Origin: Candidatus Endomicrobium embiratermitis
Lineage (GTDB): Bacteria; Elusimicrobiota; Endomicrobiia; Endomicrobiales; Endomicrobiaceae
Length of the DNA stretch: 64,000 nucleotides
NCBI GenBank assembly: GCA_009781315.1
Contig: WQYI01000008.1
Span: 1 to 64,000, forward strand
Reading direction: 5' to 3'
Part shown: piece after piece, positions 49,423-59,500 of the stretch
How the letters are laid out: every line of letters begins with the position of its first letter
How positions within the stretch are numbered: the first letter of the stretch is position 1
Program-made: the position numbers and the translations under genes
Notes under the pieces: generated by a model
The model's database searches: none
The model's input: the letters and a program-made list of their open reading frames with translations, nothing else
What the model was told of the DNA's origin: nothing

Positions 49423-50865
49423 TTATCTTAAAGGCATTAAAGTTAATCTTTCCATTTCGGTTACCGACGCGTGGTTCTGGTAAATAACCCTTGCGTAAGA
49501 AGAAATCGCTTCGGCGTATTTCCATGATTCTTCCATAAGGCTTACCGTCGGAATTTCGTATAAATCGTTTCTTCTTTTCATCAAAGCCAGTTTTCTTTCC
49601 CTTAGAATCATTTCTTTTCTCAGAGTCCTTGCGCTGTTTAAAGAATTTAAATAATCGTTATAAGCTTTTTCGGTTTCAAGTCTTCTGACTTTTAAAACTT
49701 CAACATAATCGCCCGTCGTCTGGTTATAGCCTACTCTGCTTTCTTTAGCGTCGACAAAATATCCCAAATCGTCCAGAAGCGCAAGTTTGATATCGTAAGA
49801 AGCAGTGTCGATCCTTTTACTTGCGTCGACTATGGTTGAAGGATCGGTGTGTTCGTTATTGTACGACGCTTCAAGAGAATTGCCCCACAACCCCCACGAC
49901 ATTCTTAAAGCCACGGTCCATGCGGTGGTAAGCTCTAAAGGCTCCTGCGTAAAAGCCTCTCCGCTTTTTCCGTAAAAACCCTCCACATAGAATTTCGGTA
50001 TTATCCGCGAACGGTTTATTCTGATTTTCATATCCGCCATCTGCTTCTGGACTCTTGCGGTCTGAACGTCGAGGTTATTAGTTAAAATAAAGCTCAGCAA
50101 ATCCTGAAGAGTAAAATTTATTTCAGCGACGTCGTCGGTAAGCTCGTCGGGAGTCTTGGCGTTGATGTCGTCAAGGCTTTGGATCCCGACTGTTTCTACA
50201 AGCTTTTTCACGGAAAAACTAAGATTAATTCTCGCAGCCGAAAGCATATCCGCCACTTTGTCTTTAAAATTTTCCGCTTCGGTCATATCAAGGTCGGAAA
50301 TGGCTTTCGCTTTATATTCGTTTCTTATTTTTATAAAGAGATTCTCAACTATCGCGTATGCCTTTGTCAATGCTTTATATTCCTGATTAAGCGTAAGATA
50401 TTCGTAATAGGCAAGTTTTACTCTGGTAATAAGTTCTTCGCGGGTTTTCGTATAATTAAATCTTGCGGCGTCAACCATCATAGTTTCGTATTTATATGAA
50501 CCTTTGGTTCTGAATCCTTCGTATATAGTCTGCATGGCTCTGACTCCGTACTCTTCGGAATTATATTCGTCTTTGCTGAAATTACCTGCGGTAGCCGCCA
50601 TAGCCGTAGTGCCTTTTGATGCCGTATGCTGCAGCAAAACCTGAGGAAAAAACGCTCTGGCCGCTCTTATAGCCCTCATTTCGGCAAGCTGTATCTGCTC
50701 ATACGCCACAACAAGTTTAGGCTCGCGCGCTTCCGCTATTTTTATAGCCTGCTGCAAAAATGAATCGTCATATACGGCGTATAAAAAAGATGAAAAAAAT
50801 GAAATTAAAAAAGCGCTTGACAAAAAAACGCCGAAACTTTTAATAAATATTCTTTTTATCTGCAA
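49423..50865 (-). CDS. TolC-family outer-membrane efflux protein, first gene of the second pump operon
   Basis: 480 residues, TTG start at 50865 behind GGAGAG. Signal-like N-terminus (IKSFGVFLSSAFLISFFSSFLYA). Long helical repeats typical of OEP proteins: QQAIKIAEAREPKLVVAYEQ, ELITRVKLAYYEYLTLNQEY, KAISDLDMTEAENFKDKVAD and the second-half counterparts. It forms the outer-membrane duct. It is transcribed from a near-consensus promoter and is followed closely by the adaptor and two permeases, giving one complete pump operon without a local regulator. Confidence 0.92.
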   Translation of the reverse strand: MQIKRIFIKSFGVFLSSAFLISFFSSFLYAVYDDSFLQQAIKIAEAREPKLVVAYEQIQLAEMRAIRAARAFFPQVLLQHTASKGTTAMAATAGNFSKDEYNSEEYGVRAMQTIYEGFRTKGSYKYETMMVDAARFNYTKTREELITRVKLAYYEYLTLNQEYKALTKAYAIVENLFIKIRNEYKAKAISDLDMTEAENFKDKVADMLSAARINLSFSVKKLVETVGIQSLDDINAKTPDELTDDVAEINFTLQDLLSFILTNNLDVQTARVQKQMADMKIRINRSRIIPKFYVEGFYGKSGEAFTQEPLELTTAWTVALRMSWGLWGNSLEASYNNEHTDPSTIVDASKRIDTASYDIKLALLDDLGYFVDAKESRVGYNQTTGDYVEVLKVRRLETEKAYNDYLNSLNSARTLRKEMILRERKLALMKRRNDLYEIPTVSLMEESWKYAEAISSYARVIYQNHASVTEMERLTLMPLR

Positions 50866-50912
50866 AATTCTCTCCGTTTTTCAACAAATTTTATACGATA
50901 TATGTTATTTTG

Positions 50913-50941
50913 AGTATATACGAAAAGCGTTAATTTGTCAA
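50913..50941 (-). promoter_or_regulatory. Promoter of the tolC-MFP-RND-RND operon
   Basis: TTGACA (50936-50941) and TATACT (50913-50918) on the minus strand with a 17-bp spacer, ~48 bp before the TTG start. Close to the sigma-70 consensus, so probably constitutive unless repressed. The rest of the gap to 51212 holds only dispersed repeats. Confidence 0.78.
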
Positions 50942-50959
50942 TCAGTTTTAAGCTTTTCA

Positions 50960-51200
50960 GGTAGCGCTGCGTCCCATGCACAACAAGCTATGCGGTAACA
51001 GTTGTCCGGCACCGTATTTAGACACTACGGTGTAAACTCCAGCCGGAATCCATTTTTACTATTATTGTCATTGCGGACTTGATCCGCAATCTATTCCTTA
51101 TTCATTTTAACTACTAACATGTATACCGTTTCTTCGACGGAGTTTATCCTGAGCGTAGTCGAAGGGCTCAAGACAAGCTTTCAACGGTATGACAAAAGAG
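50960..51200. repeat. Composite dispersed repeats filling the gap before RNase G
   Basis: The 347-bp gap 50866-51212 holds a promoter and repeats only. Modules in order: GTAGCGCTGCGTCCCATGCA and GTAACAGTTGTCCGGCACCG with CACTACGGTG, GGAATCCATTTTTAC, GTCATTGCGGACTTGATCCG (CAATCTA end) and GTTTATCCTGAGCGTAGTCG (AAGGGCTCAAGAC end). The last two recur elsewhere in the window as variants. No coding sequence seen. Confidence 0.7.
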
Positions 51201-51212
51201 CGTACCGCACAT

Positions 51213-52640
51213 CTACTCGAAGATTATCTGATAATCTTCCCTGTCTATGTTTACGTCCTGCTGTACGTCAAAATCCATTTTAAACAATTCTTTCAAACGC
51301 GCTTTGCGTTCGCTGAAATATTCATAGACATCGGGGTTAAGCTTTATTCTGGCTTTGCCGTGGTGCATATCCACGTTCATTTCCTCAATGTCGTCGCAGA
51401 CGTTTATAAAAATGGATTCTTTTGAAAGAACAAGACCCAACCCGTGGCAAGTCGGACACGTGTCGCCCATTAAAGAAAAAAGAGATTCTCTCTTTCTTTC
51501 TCTGGTCATTTCTATAAGTCCGAGCCTTGTGATAGGCCATATTTTTATTTTGGCTTTATCGCCTTTTACCGCTTCGCGCAGTTTTTCCAAAACTTTTTGC
51601 CTGTTTGAAGCTTTTTTCATATCTATAAAATCTATGACTATTATCCCTCCGATATTTCTCAGACGCAACTGTCTTGCGATTTCCTCGGCGGCTTCCATAT
51701 TTGTCAGAAAAGCTGTATCTTCCTGCGAAGTTTTGGCCGTAAATTTTCCGCTGTTTACGTCTATAGCGCAAAGCGATTCGGCTTCCTGTATTATAAGGTA
51801 ACCGCCGGACTTGAGCCTTGCTTTATTAGACCTGAGCCTTTTTATTTCTTCGTCTATGGCATAGGCTTTAAAAATTCCTTTTTTGCCTTCGTATAAAACT
51901 ATTCTTTCAAGAAATTCCGGAGAAACGGTTTTAACGAATTCCGTAACATCTTTAAGTTCTTTCGGAGAATCTATATGCATAAGCATAACGTCTTCCGAAA
52001 AATAGTCTCTAACCGTCTGAAACACTACGCCTAAATCTTTATGTATAAGACTCATAGGTTTGGCGTCTTCAAACCTCGAAACTATTGAAGCCCAGATTCT
52101 CGTCAGATACTTAATTTCTTTTCTTATTTCGTCTTCCTCGGCTTCTTCCGCTTCGGTACGGACTATTATGCCGCCCGGAATATCTTTTTTCAGGTTTGAA
52201 ACTATGTTTTTTAGCCTGCCGTATTCCTGTTTGTCGTCTATATTTTTTGAAATGCCTATATTATTGCTAAACGGCATATAGACCAAAAGCCTGCCCGGAA
52301 GAGAAATTTCCATCGTCACTTTGGGACCTTTTGTGCTTATAGGCTCCTTATAAACCTGTACCATAATGTCCTGTCCGGGCTTAATCATGTTTTCTATATT
52401 TTTTTCGTTTTTCAAAGCGACTATATCGTCTACGCCGAGGTATGCGCTTTTGCCGAAACCTATATCGATAAAAGCGGAATTTAAGGCGGGAACTATATTT
52501 TGCACCTTGCCTTTGTAAATGTTATTTAATATTTTTTCCGACTCGCGCCTTTCTATAAACAAATCAAAAAGACGTCCGTCTTCAAGCACCGCCACTTTAG
52601 TTTCTTCCAAAGTTCTGTTTACCACTATTTCTTTTTTCAC
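51213..52640 (-). CDS. rng: Ribonuclease G (RNase E/G family)
   Basis: 475 residues, the size of RNase G. It begins MKKEIVVNRTLEETKVAVLE, followed by an S1 domain (~38-120, with YKGKVQNIVPALNSAFIDIG), an RNase-H-like region, and the catalytic core with AIDVNSGKF (~294) and VIDFIDMK (~332), the two metal-binding Asp sites. The Zn-link is CPTCHGLG (~392). It cuts single-stranded 5'-monophosphate RNA, including 16S rRNA 5' precursors and mRNAs. GTG start overlapping the previous stop (GTGA), so it is translationally coupled to the SGNH-like gene. Confidence 0.95.
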   Translation of the reverse strand: MKKEIVVNRTLEETKVAVLEDGRLFDLFIERRESEKILNNIYKGKVQNIVPALNSAFIDIGFGKSAYLGVDDIVALKNEKNIENMIKPGQDIMVQVYKEPISTKGPKVTMEISLPGRLLVYMPFSNNIGISKNIDDKQEYGRLKNIVSNLKKDIPGGIIVRTEAEEAEEDEIRKEIKYLTRIWASIVSRFEDAKPMSLIHKDLGVVFQTVRDYFSEDVMLMHIDSPKELKDVTEFVKTVSPEFLERIVLYEGKKGIFKAYAIDEEIKRLRSNKARLKSGGYLIIQEAESLCAIDVNSGKFTAKTSQEDTAFLTNMEAAEEIARQLRLRNIGGIIVIDFIDMKKASNRQKVLEKLREAVKGDKAKIKIWPITRLGLIEMTRERKRESLFSLMGDTCPTCHGLGLVLSKESIFINVCDDIEEMNVDMHHGKARIKLNPDVYEYFSERKARLKELFKMDFDVQQDVNIDREDYQIIFE

Positions 52641-53902
52641 TTTTTATTTTTCGCCCCTATTCTGTCTATTACGTTAACCACGTTCTTTGCTATCTCGGGA
52701 TATATCTGCTGAGACTGCGCGATTACGTCTTCGGTTTTTATGTTTGAATTATCCACAAACTCTATATTGCTAAGGGAAAACGAATTTTTTAAGAGTTCGT
52801 TCGACTTGGCGTTAAACGGATAACCCGCGACTATTAATTTAACGCCTTTGGATTTGGTCAAATCGTCTATTTTTTTTATGTCGGAAACTATCCAGTTATT
52901 TATAGCCGCGATTTTTTTATCGTAATCCGCCGTATTTATAGCGCTTATGGCGTTTATCTCAGGTATGCTTTCGCCCATGTACATTTTTATGGCTCTCACG
53001 AAATAAAGAATTTCGGATATTATTTCCCCGTCGTAAGACATATACATTATCGAAAGACCTTTATAGTTTTTATTATTTTTGTCAAAAGGGTTTAGCAAAA
53101 TTCCGTCCATAAACATTTTCAAAGCTTCTTTCTCCCTGCCTTCCTGCATAAGATAAAGCGAACCCAAAGCGTAATAAACGTTGGATGAGTGCGGGTTTTC
53201 AGAAAGCAGAAGCAAAAGAGTTTCCTCGGCTTCCTTATATTTTCCGTCGTTTATCATGTCCCATACGGCTCTGTATCTTTTAAGAAAAGATGCGTCTACG
53301 GGAGTTATGTCATAAACGTCCGAAAGCAATACAAACGCAGGAATAATTTTAGGGACATATCCTCCGATTTTTCTCGGTCCTGCTCCGGCAAGAGTTCTGT
53401 AAGCTATGGAAAACGCGTATTCCACAAAAGCTTTTTGGGAGAAGGCAAGAGGAGAATTATATATGCTTGCGACGCCCGTATTAAGTTTTATGGCGGCGTC
53501 AAGCTCGGACTCTTCAATAATCGCGGTTTGAGGAGAATATCTGCCTAATTCGTTAAGATATTCCGGAAAACCTTTTAAATTATAAAAATTTGCCTCGCCG
53601 GCCATAATAACGACATATTCCGTGTTTTTCTGCTTGCTTAAAAGATTTTCTACCAAACGGAAAATCTGCCTTGTGTTTAAATCGTAAAAAGAGTAATTGT
53701 AAACGGCTATCTTGTCCGAGCCGTAAATTCTGTCGAGAAATTTCTGCAGATAATCCGAATATTCGTTCGCGCCTCCAGAACCCAAAATTATAGAATCTCC
53801 TACGACAAACAAATTAGACTTCTTATCCGCGGCATTCGCCGTAACGCAGAAGATTGCAAAAAACGAAAAAACAATCGTAATTTTAAGCAAACTACGGCGC
53901 AT
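52637..53902 (-). CDS. Secreted SGNH-hydrolase-like protein with TPR-like helices
   Basis: 421 residues from ATG 53902, chosen over an in-frame ATG at 53914 because GGAGAAATCT lies directly upstream. Signal peptide ending in TANAA. It starts NLFVVGDSIILGSGG, block I of SGNH hydrolases with the Ser nucleophile. EYVVIMAGEANFYN corresponds to block III, though Asn is shifted relative to GxND. A helical TPR-like middle follows (GKYKEAEETLLLLLSENPHS, YYALGSLYLMQEGREKEALK, ~215-290). The C-terminus has VKLIVAGYPFNAKS and a possible late catalytic region without an obvious DxxH. It may be a degenerate or non-catalytic member. It overlaps both neighbours. Confidence 0.75.
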   Translation of the reverse strand: MRRSLLKITIVFSFFAIFCVTANAADKKSNLFVVGDSIILGSGGANEYSDYLQKFLDRIYGSDKIAVYNYSFYDLNTRQIFRLVENLLSKQKNTEYVVIMAGEANFYNLKGFPEYLNELGRYSPQTAIIEESELDAAIKLNTGVASIYNSPLAFSQKAFVEYAFSIAYRTLAGAGPRKIGGYVPKIIPAFVLLSDVYDITPVDASFLKRYRAVWDMINDGKYKEAEETLLLLLSENPHSSNVYYALGSLYLMQEGREKEALKMFMDGILLNPFDKNNKNYKGLSIMYMSYDGEIISEILYFVRAIKMYMGESIPEINAISAINTADYDKKIAAINNWIVSDIKKIDDLTKSKGVKLIVAGYPFNAKSNELLKNSFSLSNIEFVDNSNIKTEDVIAQSQQIYPEIAKNVVNVIDRIGAKNKK

Positions 53903-56351
53903 AGATTTCTCCATCTTTCATTTCAATATACAGGTTTACTCTCTCTATCTGATATATTTTGACATAATTTTCGTTATTTTCCAATAGTTTTTTCAAAATC
54001 ATCTCGGGTTTTACCGTTTTGCCGCTGCCGAAACGCAAAAACAGCTTTAAAATCCCGTTTTCGTTTTTAAAACTTCTTATAACGGGTTTCGCGTCAATAA
54101 GCGTAGTTTTTCCTTTTTTAACTTTTTCTACTATTATATTTTCCGCGGACAAAAAAACGTCAATTTCATCCTGCGTAATATTTGTATTTCTTATACTGTA
54201 CTCAGCCACGTTTGAGAGTATATCTATAGCGGGAAATTTTAAAGGGACTCTTTTCGCGCTTATAAGTTTAAAACCTTCGGGCAAAACCGCGGATATTTTA
54301 TTTTTAACGTCGTCTATATTTACTTTTTGCGTAAAATAAAGCTCCATATATTCCGCCGTACTTTCCTGCCCTACGGAAATCGGCGGTCCGTAAGAAGATT
54401 TTACCTGCGGGCTAAAGCCCGCGGTATAAGCAACCGGAAGCCCCGAACGTCTTGCGGCTCTGCGAAAAACTTCTATCTGTTCCAAATGCGATACAAACCG
54501 CAGCGCGCCTTTTCTTGAAAAACACAGGCGCAAACGCATTACGGGCGGCAGAACATCGTTTTTCGGTTCAACGTAATTTTCCGGAAGCAGGCATTGCGAT
54601 TTGTCAAAAAGTTCGGGAGACCCCGAAGCTTTTTCATTCAAACCTTTAATGTAGTCGGCGTATAAATCGCCTTTTGAAACGCCGAAATCCAGATGTTCCC
54701 ACGGCAGGACTTCGTCTTGTTTCCTAAGTCTGTAAACGTAGAAATCTAAATTCAAACCGCTTTCGGCGATAGCCGCGTCCCATATATCGTTGCCGAATTT
54801 GTCCGCCCACTGGTCAAACCTCGCGCCTTTTTGCCACGCCTTGTAAATAACCTGCGAAACGCGCCTGTCGCCTTTTGCGATAAAAGCTTCTAAAACGCTC
54901 GAGCGGTAATTGTGCGCTTTAACATCCGCGGGAAGAACAGCGCTTAAATAATCTATTTTTTCTTTTATTTCCGCACTTTCAGCCATAGGTTCCCACTGAA
55001 ACGCGGTCTGGGCTTTGGGAACAAACGGCGAAACCGTTATATTAAAATTGAGGCCCTTGGCCTCTTTTTTAATGAGCCTGACAAGAGTATTTACAGCCGC
55101 TATGTCTTCATCCGTTTCAGTCGGAAGCCCTATCATAAAATAAAGCTTTATGACGCTCCAGCCCATGGCGTTCGCGCAAAGAAGAGTTTCTACGATTTGT
55201 TTTTCGGAAAGATATTTCCCGATGACGTTTCTGAGCCTGTCGCTTCCAGCTTCAGGCGCGAAAGTCAAAGTCGGGCGTTTGCTTCTGTTGATATAACGGG
55301 CGACTTTTAAAGAATGTTCGTTGCAGCGCAAAGACGGAAGCGAAATATTTAGGTTTGACGACAAGTATAAATTGTTTGTTTCAAGTAAAAGTTTGTCAAG
55401 CTGCCTGTAATCGCTGCACGATAACGACGAGAAAGCGACTTCTTCATATCCCGTAGCGCTTATTCCTTTTTTTACAAGCTCAAGAAGTTTTTCAAGAGGC
55501 CTCTGGCGCCACGGGCGGTAGTATTTTGACGCCTGGCAAAACCTGCATTGGCCGGGACATCCTCTTGCCACTTCCACGTTTAGCCTGTTATGCACGGTCT
55601 CGACAAAAGGAACAATTTTTTTCTCCGGGAAATACGCGTTTTCAAGATTCAAAATCCTTTTATTTACGACCGGTTTGACGCCTTCAAACGCGGGAACAAC
55701 GGATTTTACGGTTTCGTCCGCGTTATAATCGACATTGTATAAAGACGGAACATAAACTCCTTCTATTCCGGAAAGTTTTTTTAGTCTCTCGGCTTTAGGC
55801 ATATTTTTTGTTTCTTTCCATAAATTTATTATAAGAGGCATTGCCTCTTCGCCGTCGCCTAAAACAAATAAATCAAAAAAATCCGCAAACGGCTCCGGGT
55901 TTGTCAAAGCCGGACCTCCGCCGATTATCAATGGAGAGGCTTCGCCTCTTTCTTTAGAAAATACGGGGATACCGCTTAGATCAAGCATATTTACGATATT
56001 TGTCGCGACAAGCTCGCATTGAATCGTAAAGCCGATAATGTCAAAACTTTTTAAATCGCTGTTTGATTCCAAAGAAAATAAAGGAATATTTCTTTCCCGT
56101 AAAAGTTTTTCCATATCGGTATCGGGAGCAAAAGCCCTTTCGCATCTGGCGAGTTTGTTTTCGTTGACAAGATGATAAAGTATTTCCAAACCAAGATTGG
56201 ACGCGCCGACTTCATAAATATCGGGAAAACAAAGGCAAACTGAAAAATCCGCCGACATATCGGCGGGATGAGAATTCAGCTCGCTGTTAATATATCTGGC
56301 AGGCCTTTGAACAAGATTTAATATTTCGTCAATTTGAGATTTTATTGCCAT
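53892..56351 (-). CDS. B12-binding/radical SAM protein fused to a DUF2344-type domain
   Basis: 819 residues. N-terminal B12-binding-like part (CLCFPDIYEVGASNLGLEIL, then GGGPALTNPEPFADFFDLFV and GDGEE), radical SAM core with VARGCPGQCRFCQASKYYRP (Cys ~263-270, spacing C-x3-C-x2-C), and the C-terminal domain (from ~600, RLCFSRKGALRFVSHLEQIE) of the TIGR03936/DUF2344 kind. Together this matches the TIGR03960 family. In many bacteria such genes sit beside rng and ribosomal L21/L27 genes; here rng is next but one. Substrate unknown. A dispersed repeat ends at the start codon. Confidence 0.9.
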   Translation of the reverse strand: MAIKSQIDEILNLVQRPARYINSELNSHPADMSADFSVCLCFPDIYEVGASNLGLEILYHLVNENKLARCERAFAPDTDMEKLLRERNIPLFSLESNSDLKSFDIIGFTIQCELVATNIVNMLDLSGIPVFSKERGEASPLIIGGGPALTNPEPFADFFDLFVLGDGEEAMPLIINLWKETKNMPKAERLKKLSGIEGVYVPSLYNVDYNADETVKSVVPAFEGVKPVVNKRILNLENAYFPEKKIVPFVETVHNRLNVEVARGCPGQCRFCQASKYYRPWRQRPLEKLLELVKKGISATGYEEVAFSSLSCSDYRQLDKLLLETNNLYLSSNLNISLPSLRCNEHSLKVARYINRSKRPTLTFAPEAGSDRLRNVIGKYLSEKQIVETLLCANAMGWSVIKLYFMIGLPTETDEDIAAVNTLVRLIKKEAKGLNFNITVSPFVPKAQTAFQWEPMAESAEIKEKIDYLSAVLPADVKAHNYRSSVLEAFIAKGDRRVSQVIYKAWQKGARFDQWADKFGNDIWDAAIAESGLNLDFYVYRLRKQDEVLPWEHLDFGVSKGDLYADYIKGLNEKASGSPELFDKSQCLLPENYVEPKNDVLPPVMRLRLCFSRKGALRFVSHLEQIEVFRRAARRSGLPVAYTAGFSPQVKSSYGPPISVGQESTAEYMELYFTQKVNIDDVKNKISAVLPEGFKLISAKRVPLKFPAIDILSNVAEYSIRNTNITQDEIDVFLSAENIIVEKVKKGKTTLIDAKPVIRSFKNENGILKLFLRFGSGKTVKPEMILKKLLENNENYVKIYQIERVNLYIEMKDGEIYAP

Positions 56352-56504
56352 AATTTTTAGTTAGGAGTTAGAAATGAGGAGTGAGGAATTGTTGAGCGCT
56401 TCGCGCAAATATTTAATTAAAAATGGATTCCCGATTGAGACATTCGGGAATGACACAAATCCTTTGTCGTTCATTCCTAACTCCTCACTCCTAATTCCTC
56501 ACTG
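56352..56504. repeat. Dispersed inverted-arm repeat between the radical SAM and ankyrin genes
   Basis: Left arm TTAGGAGTTAGAAATGAGGA..., right arm TTCATTCCTAACTCCTCACT.... The loop holds GAGCGCTTCGCGCAAATATT and an ATGGATTCCCGATTGAGACA...GGGAATGACA hairpin. It fills the gap from stop to start. Arms shared with 48064-48177 and 30828-30880. Confidence 0.85.
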
Positions 56505-59500
56505 TCAGTTAATTTGTACCGCGCTTCCCATCGCGCTCGGACCCGTGTAAACTATTTTATTCATCTTATAGCCGCGGTAAATTTTTTCAAGCCATTTTTC
56601 CGCTTCAAGTTTGCTTGAAAATTCCGCTTTCCATCTTGTAGAAGCAGGAATTTTTACGCCGTAATCCGTGCAGTATTTTATTTTTTTGTCAGACCATTGT
56701 ATAATCCATTTTTCCGGGGCCGGATAATTCGGAAGCGCGATATCCACGTCTGAATTTTGCGTGTAAATAAGCTCCGCCGTCGCGCTTTCGGCAAGAATTT
56801 TGCCGTAATCCGTCACGGATTTTTTATTGGCTCCGTACTGCTTTAGCAGCGTTATCATTTCGTCGTTTCCCAAAGCATAATCCAACGCCGTAAACCCTTT
56901 TTTATTGACGGCGTTAACTTCCGCTCCGTAAATCATCAGCAGTTTTACTATTTTAAAGTTTCCTTTCATAGCGGCTATCATCAAAGCCGTTTTTCCGCTT
57001 TTGCCGGTCATTTCTTTATTCGCTTCGTTTTCAAGCAGCAATTTAACCGCGTCGTAATTATCGTTCGCAACGGCAACGTTAAGAGCGGTCCCCCAATATC
57101 CCGTATTGGCGTTTATATTCGCGTTATTGTCGATCATAATTTTTATGAGCTCCGCGTTTCCTGTCTTAACGGCGAGATTTAAAGGAGTATATCCGTCGGA
57201 ATTTACGACGTTGACATCGGCTCTGTTGGAAATAAGCAAAACGCAGGTTTTAACGTTTCCGGCAAAAGACGCGAACATTAAAGCGCTCCATCCGTCTTTT
57301 GTTTTCAAGTTAACGTCTGCGCCTGCCTCTATAAGCATAGACGGAATTTCAATAAAATCTCTCCCGTATCTGCTCGACTTCATAAGAGCGGTCCAGCCGT
57401 CTTTTGTCGCGGAATTTACGTACGCGCCCCTTTTTAAAAGTTCTTTCACGGCTTCCGTGTTTCCGGCAAAAGACATGGCAATGAGCGGCGTCCAGCCCTG
57501 GGCGTTTTTAACGTTTATATCGGCGCCTTTTTCAATAAGAAGTTCATACAAATCTTTTTTATTGTAATATAAAGCCAGGAAAAACGGCGAATATCCGTCT
57601 TTGTTTTGCAGATTTACGTTCGCGCCTAATGAAACCAGAATTTTAACCGTTTCATACTTTCCGGCTTCCAAAGCGTATAAAAGGGCGTTTGAGCCGACCG
57701 AATTTTGCGCATTTACATCCGCTCCGCGCAGAATCAGATTACGAATTATGTCCTCATTTCCGTTTTTGGCGGCAAACATTAAAGGCGTTATGTTGTCGGA
57801 ATCTTTTCTGTTCACGCCGGCGCCTTGTTTTATAAGCGCGGCGGCCGCATCGGTTCTGTTTTTATAAACCGCGAAAAATAAAGGCGTCATGCCCGTATTA
57901 TTCGCAAGTTCTATATTCGCGCCTGAATCGACAAGTAAATTAATTACGTCTAAAAACCCGTTATACGAAGCCCATATAACAGGAGTAGAGCCGTCTTTGG
58001 CTTTCGCATTAACATCCGCCCCGTATTTTATAAGCTGTTTTACCATTTCATAGTTGCCTTTCGCGGCGGCAATCATCAAAGGCGTTACGCCCGAAGAAGT
58101 TCTCTCGTCTGTTTTTAACTTATTCGCCGGAACGGATTCAATAAATTTAAGCAAAGCGCCCAAATCGTTTTTATAAGCATAAAAAAGATACGGCGTCTTA
58201 GTTTCGTTTATACCGTCGCCTTTGTCTATTGCCGCGAGAACCGCACGGGTGTTTCCAAAAGCGTCTTTACTTATGATTTTTACGATATCTTTGAATTTAT
58301 TTTCATTCGCGTACTTTAACGCGGTTTTACCTTTTACGTCTTTAATATTAACTTCCGCGCCGCTGTTTAAAAGTTCTTTTACGACATTGAGGTTGTTTCC
58401 TTTAACCGCGTAAAATAAAGGAGTCCAACCCTGATTATTTCTAAAATCTATGTCCGCGCCTTTCTCTATAAGAAGCGACACTACGTTCAAATAACCGTGC
58501 AAAGAAGCAAACATTAGAGGCATTTCGTTTTTATTTGTCTTCGCGTTGACATCCGCGCCTTCAGATATAAGGAGAACGGCTGTTTCGGGGCGTTTATTGT
58601 AAAGCGACATTATAAGAGGCGTATAGCCGTCGTTATTTTTAGATTCGAGTTTCGCATTATTTGCCAGAAGAATTTTTACAAAATCGTTTTTTCCTTCCGA
58701 GGCGGCAAGCATTAGCGGAGTCTCTCCGTTTTCGTTTCTTGCCTCGACTGCCGCTCCTTTTTTTATTAAAGACAAGACAAGTTCGCCTGAAGAACAATAC
58801 CGTACCGCAAGCATTAAAGCGGTCTGAGATTCTTCGGTTTTAGCATTGACGTCGGAAACGTTTTTCAGCATTTGAAGAGATTCGTCATCGTAACCGTATT
58901 TCAAAGCAAGCAGAAACGGCGTCCAAGTTTGGTTATTTTTAACATTAACGTCGGCTTTTGAATCCAACAATTTATTAATAACGTCTTTATTTCTGCTTAC
59001 AATCGCATAAGACAAAGCCGTCATATTTGAAATGTCTTTAGCGTTGACATCCGCGCCTTTTTTTATCAGCAGCGAGATTATTTCCAAGTCGCCGGTTTGG
59101 GCGGCAAACATCAGAGGAGTTCTGTCGTTTTCATCTTTGACGTTTACTTTGGCGCCGGCTTCTATCAATAGTTTTGCAATATCGGTTCTCTTATTTTTAA
59201 TCGCAATAATGAGCGGCGTGCTCCATGAGTTGTCTTTGGCGTCAATATCGGCTTTATCGTCTATCAAACTTTTGGCTATCATAATATTTCCATTTTTAGC
59301 GGCAATCATAAGCGGAGTCATTCCCAAATTTTGCTTTGCTTCCTTGTCGGCTCCGGCTTCCACGAGCATTTTGACTATATCTCTAAAACCTTTGTTAGCG
59401 GCAAATATCAAAGGCGTTTCCCCGTAATGGCTTCTCGTATTGATTTCGGCGTTTTTTTCAAGCAAAAATCTCACTATATTGTTGTTTCCGGATTGAACCG

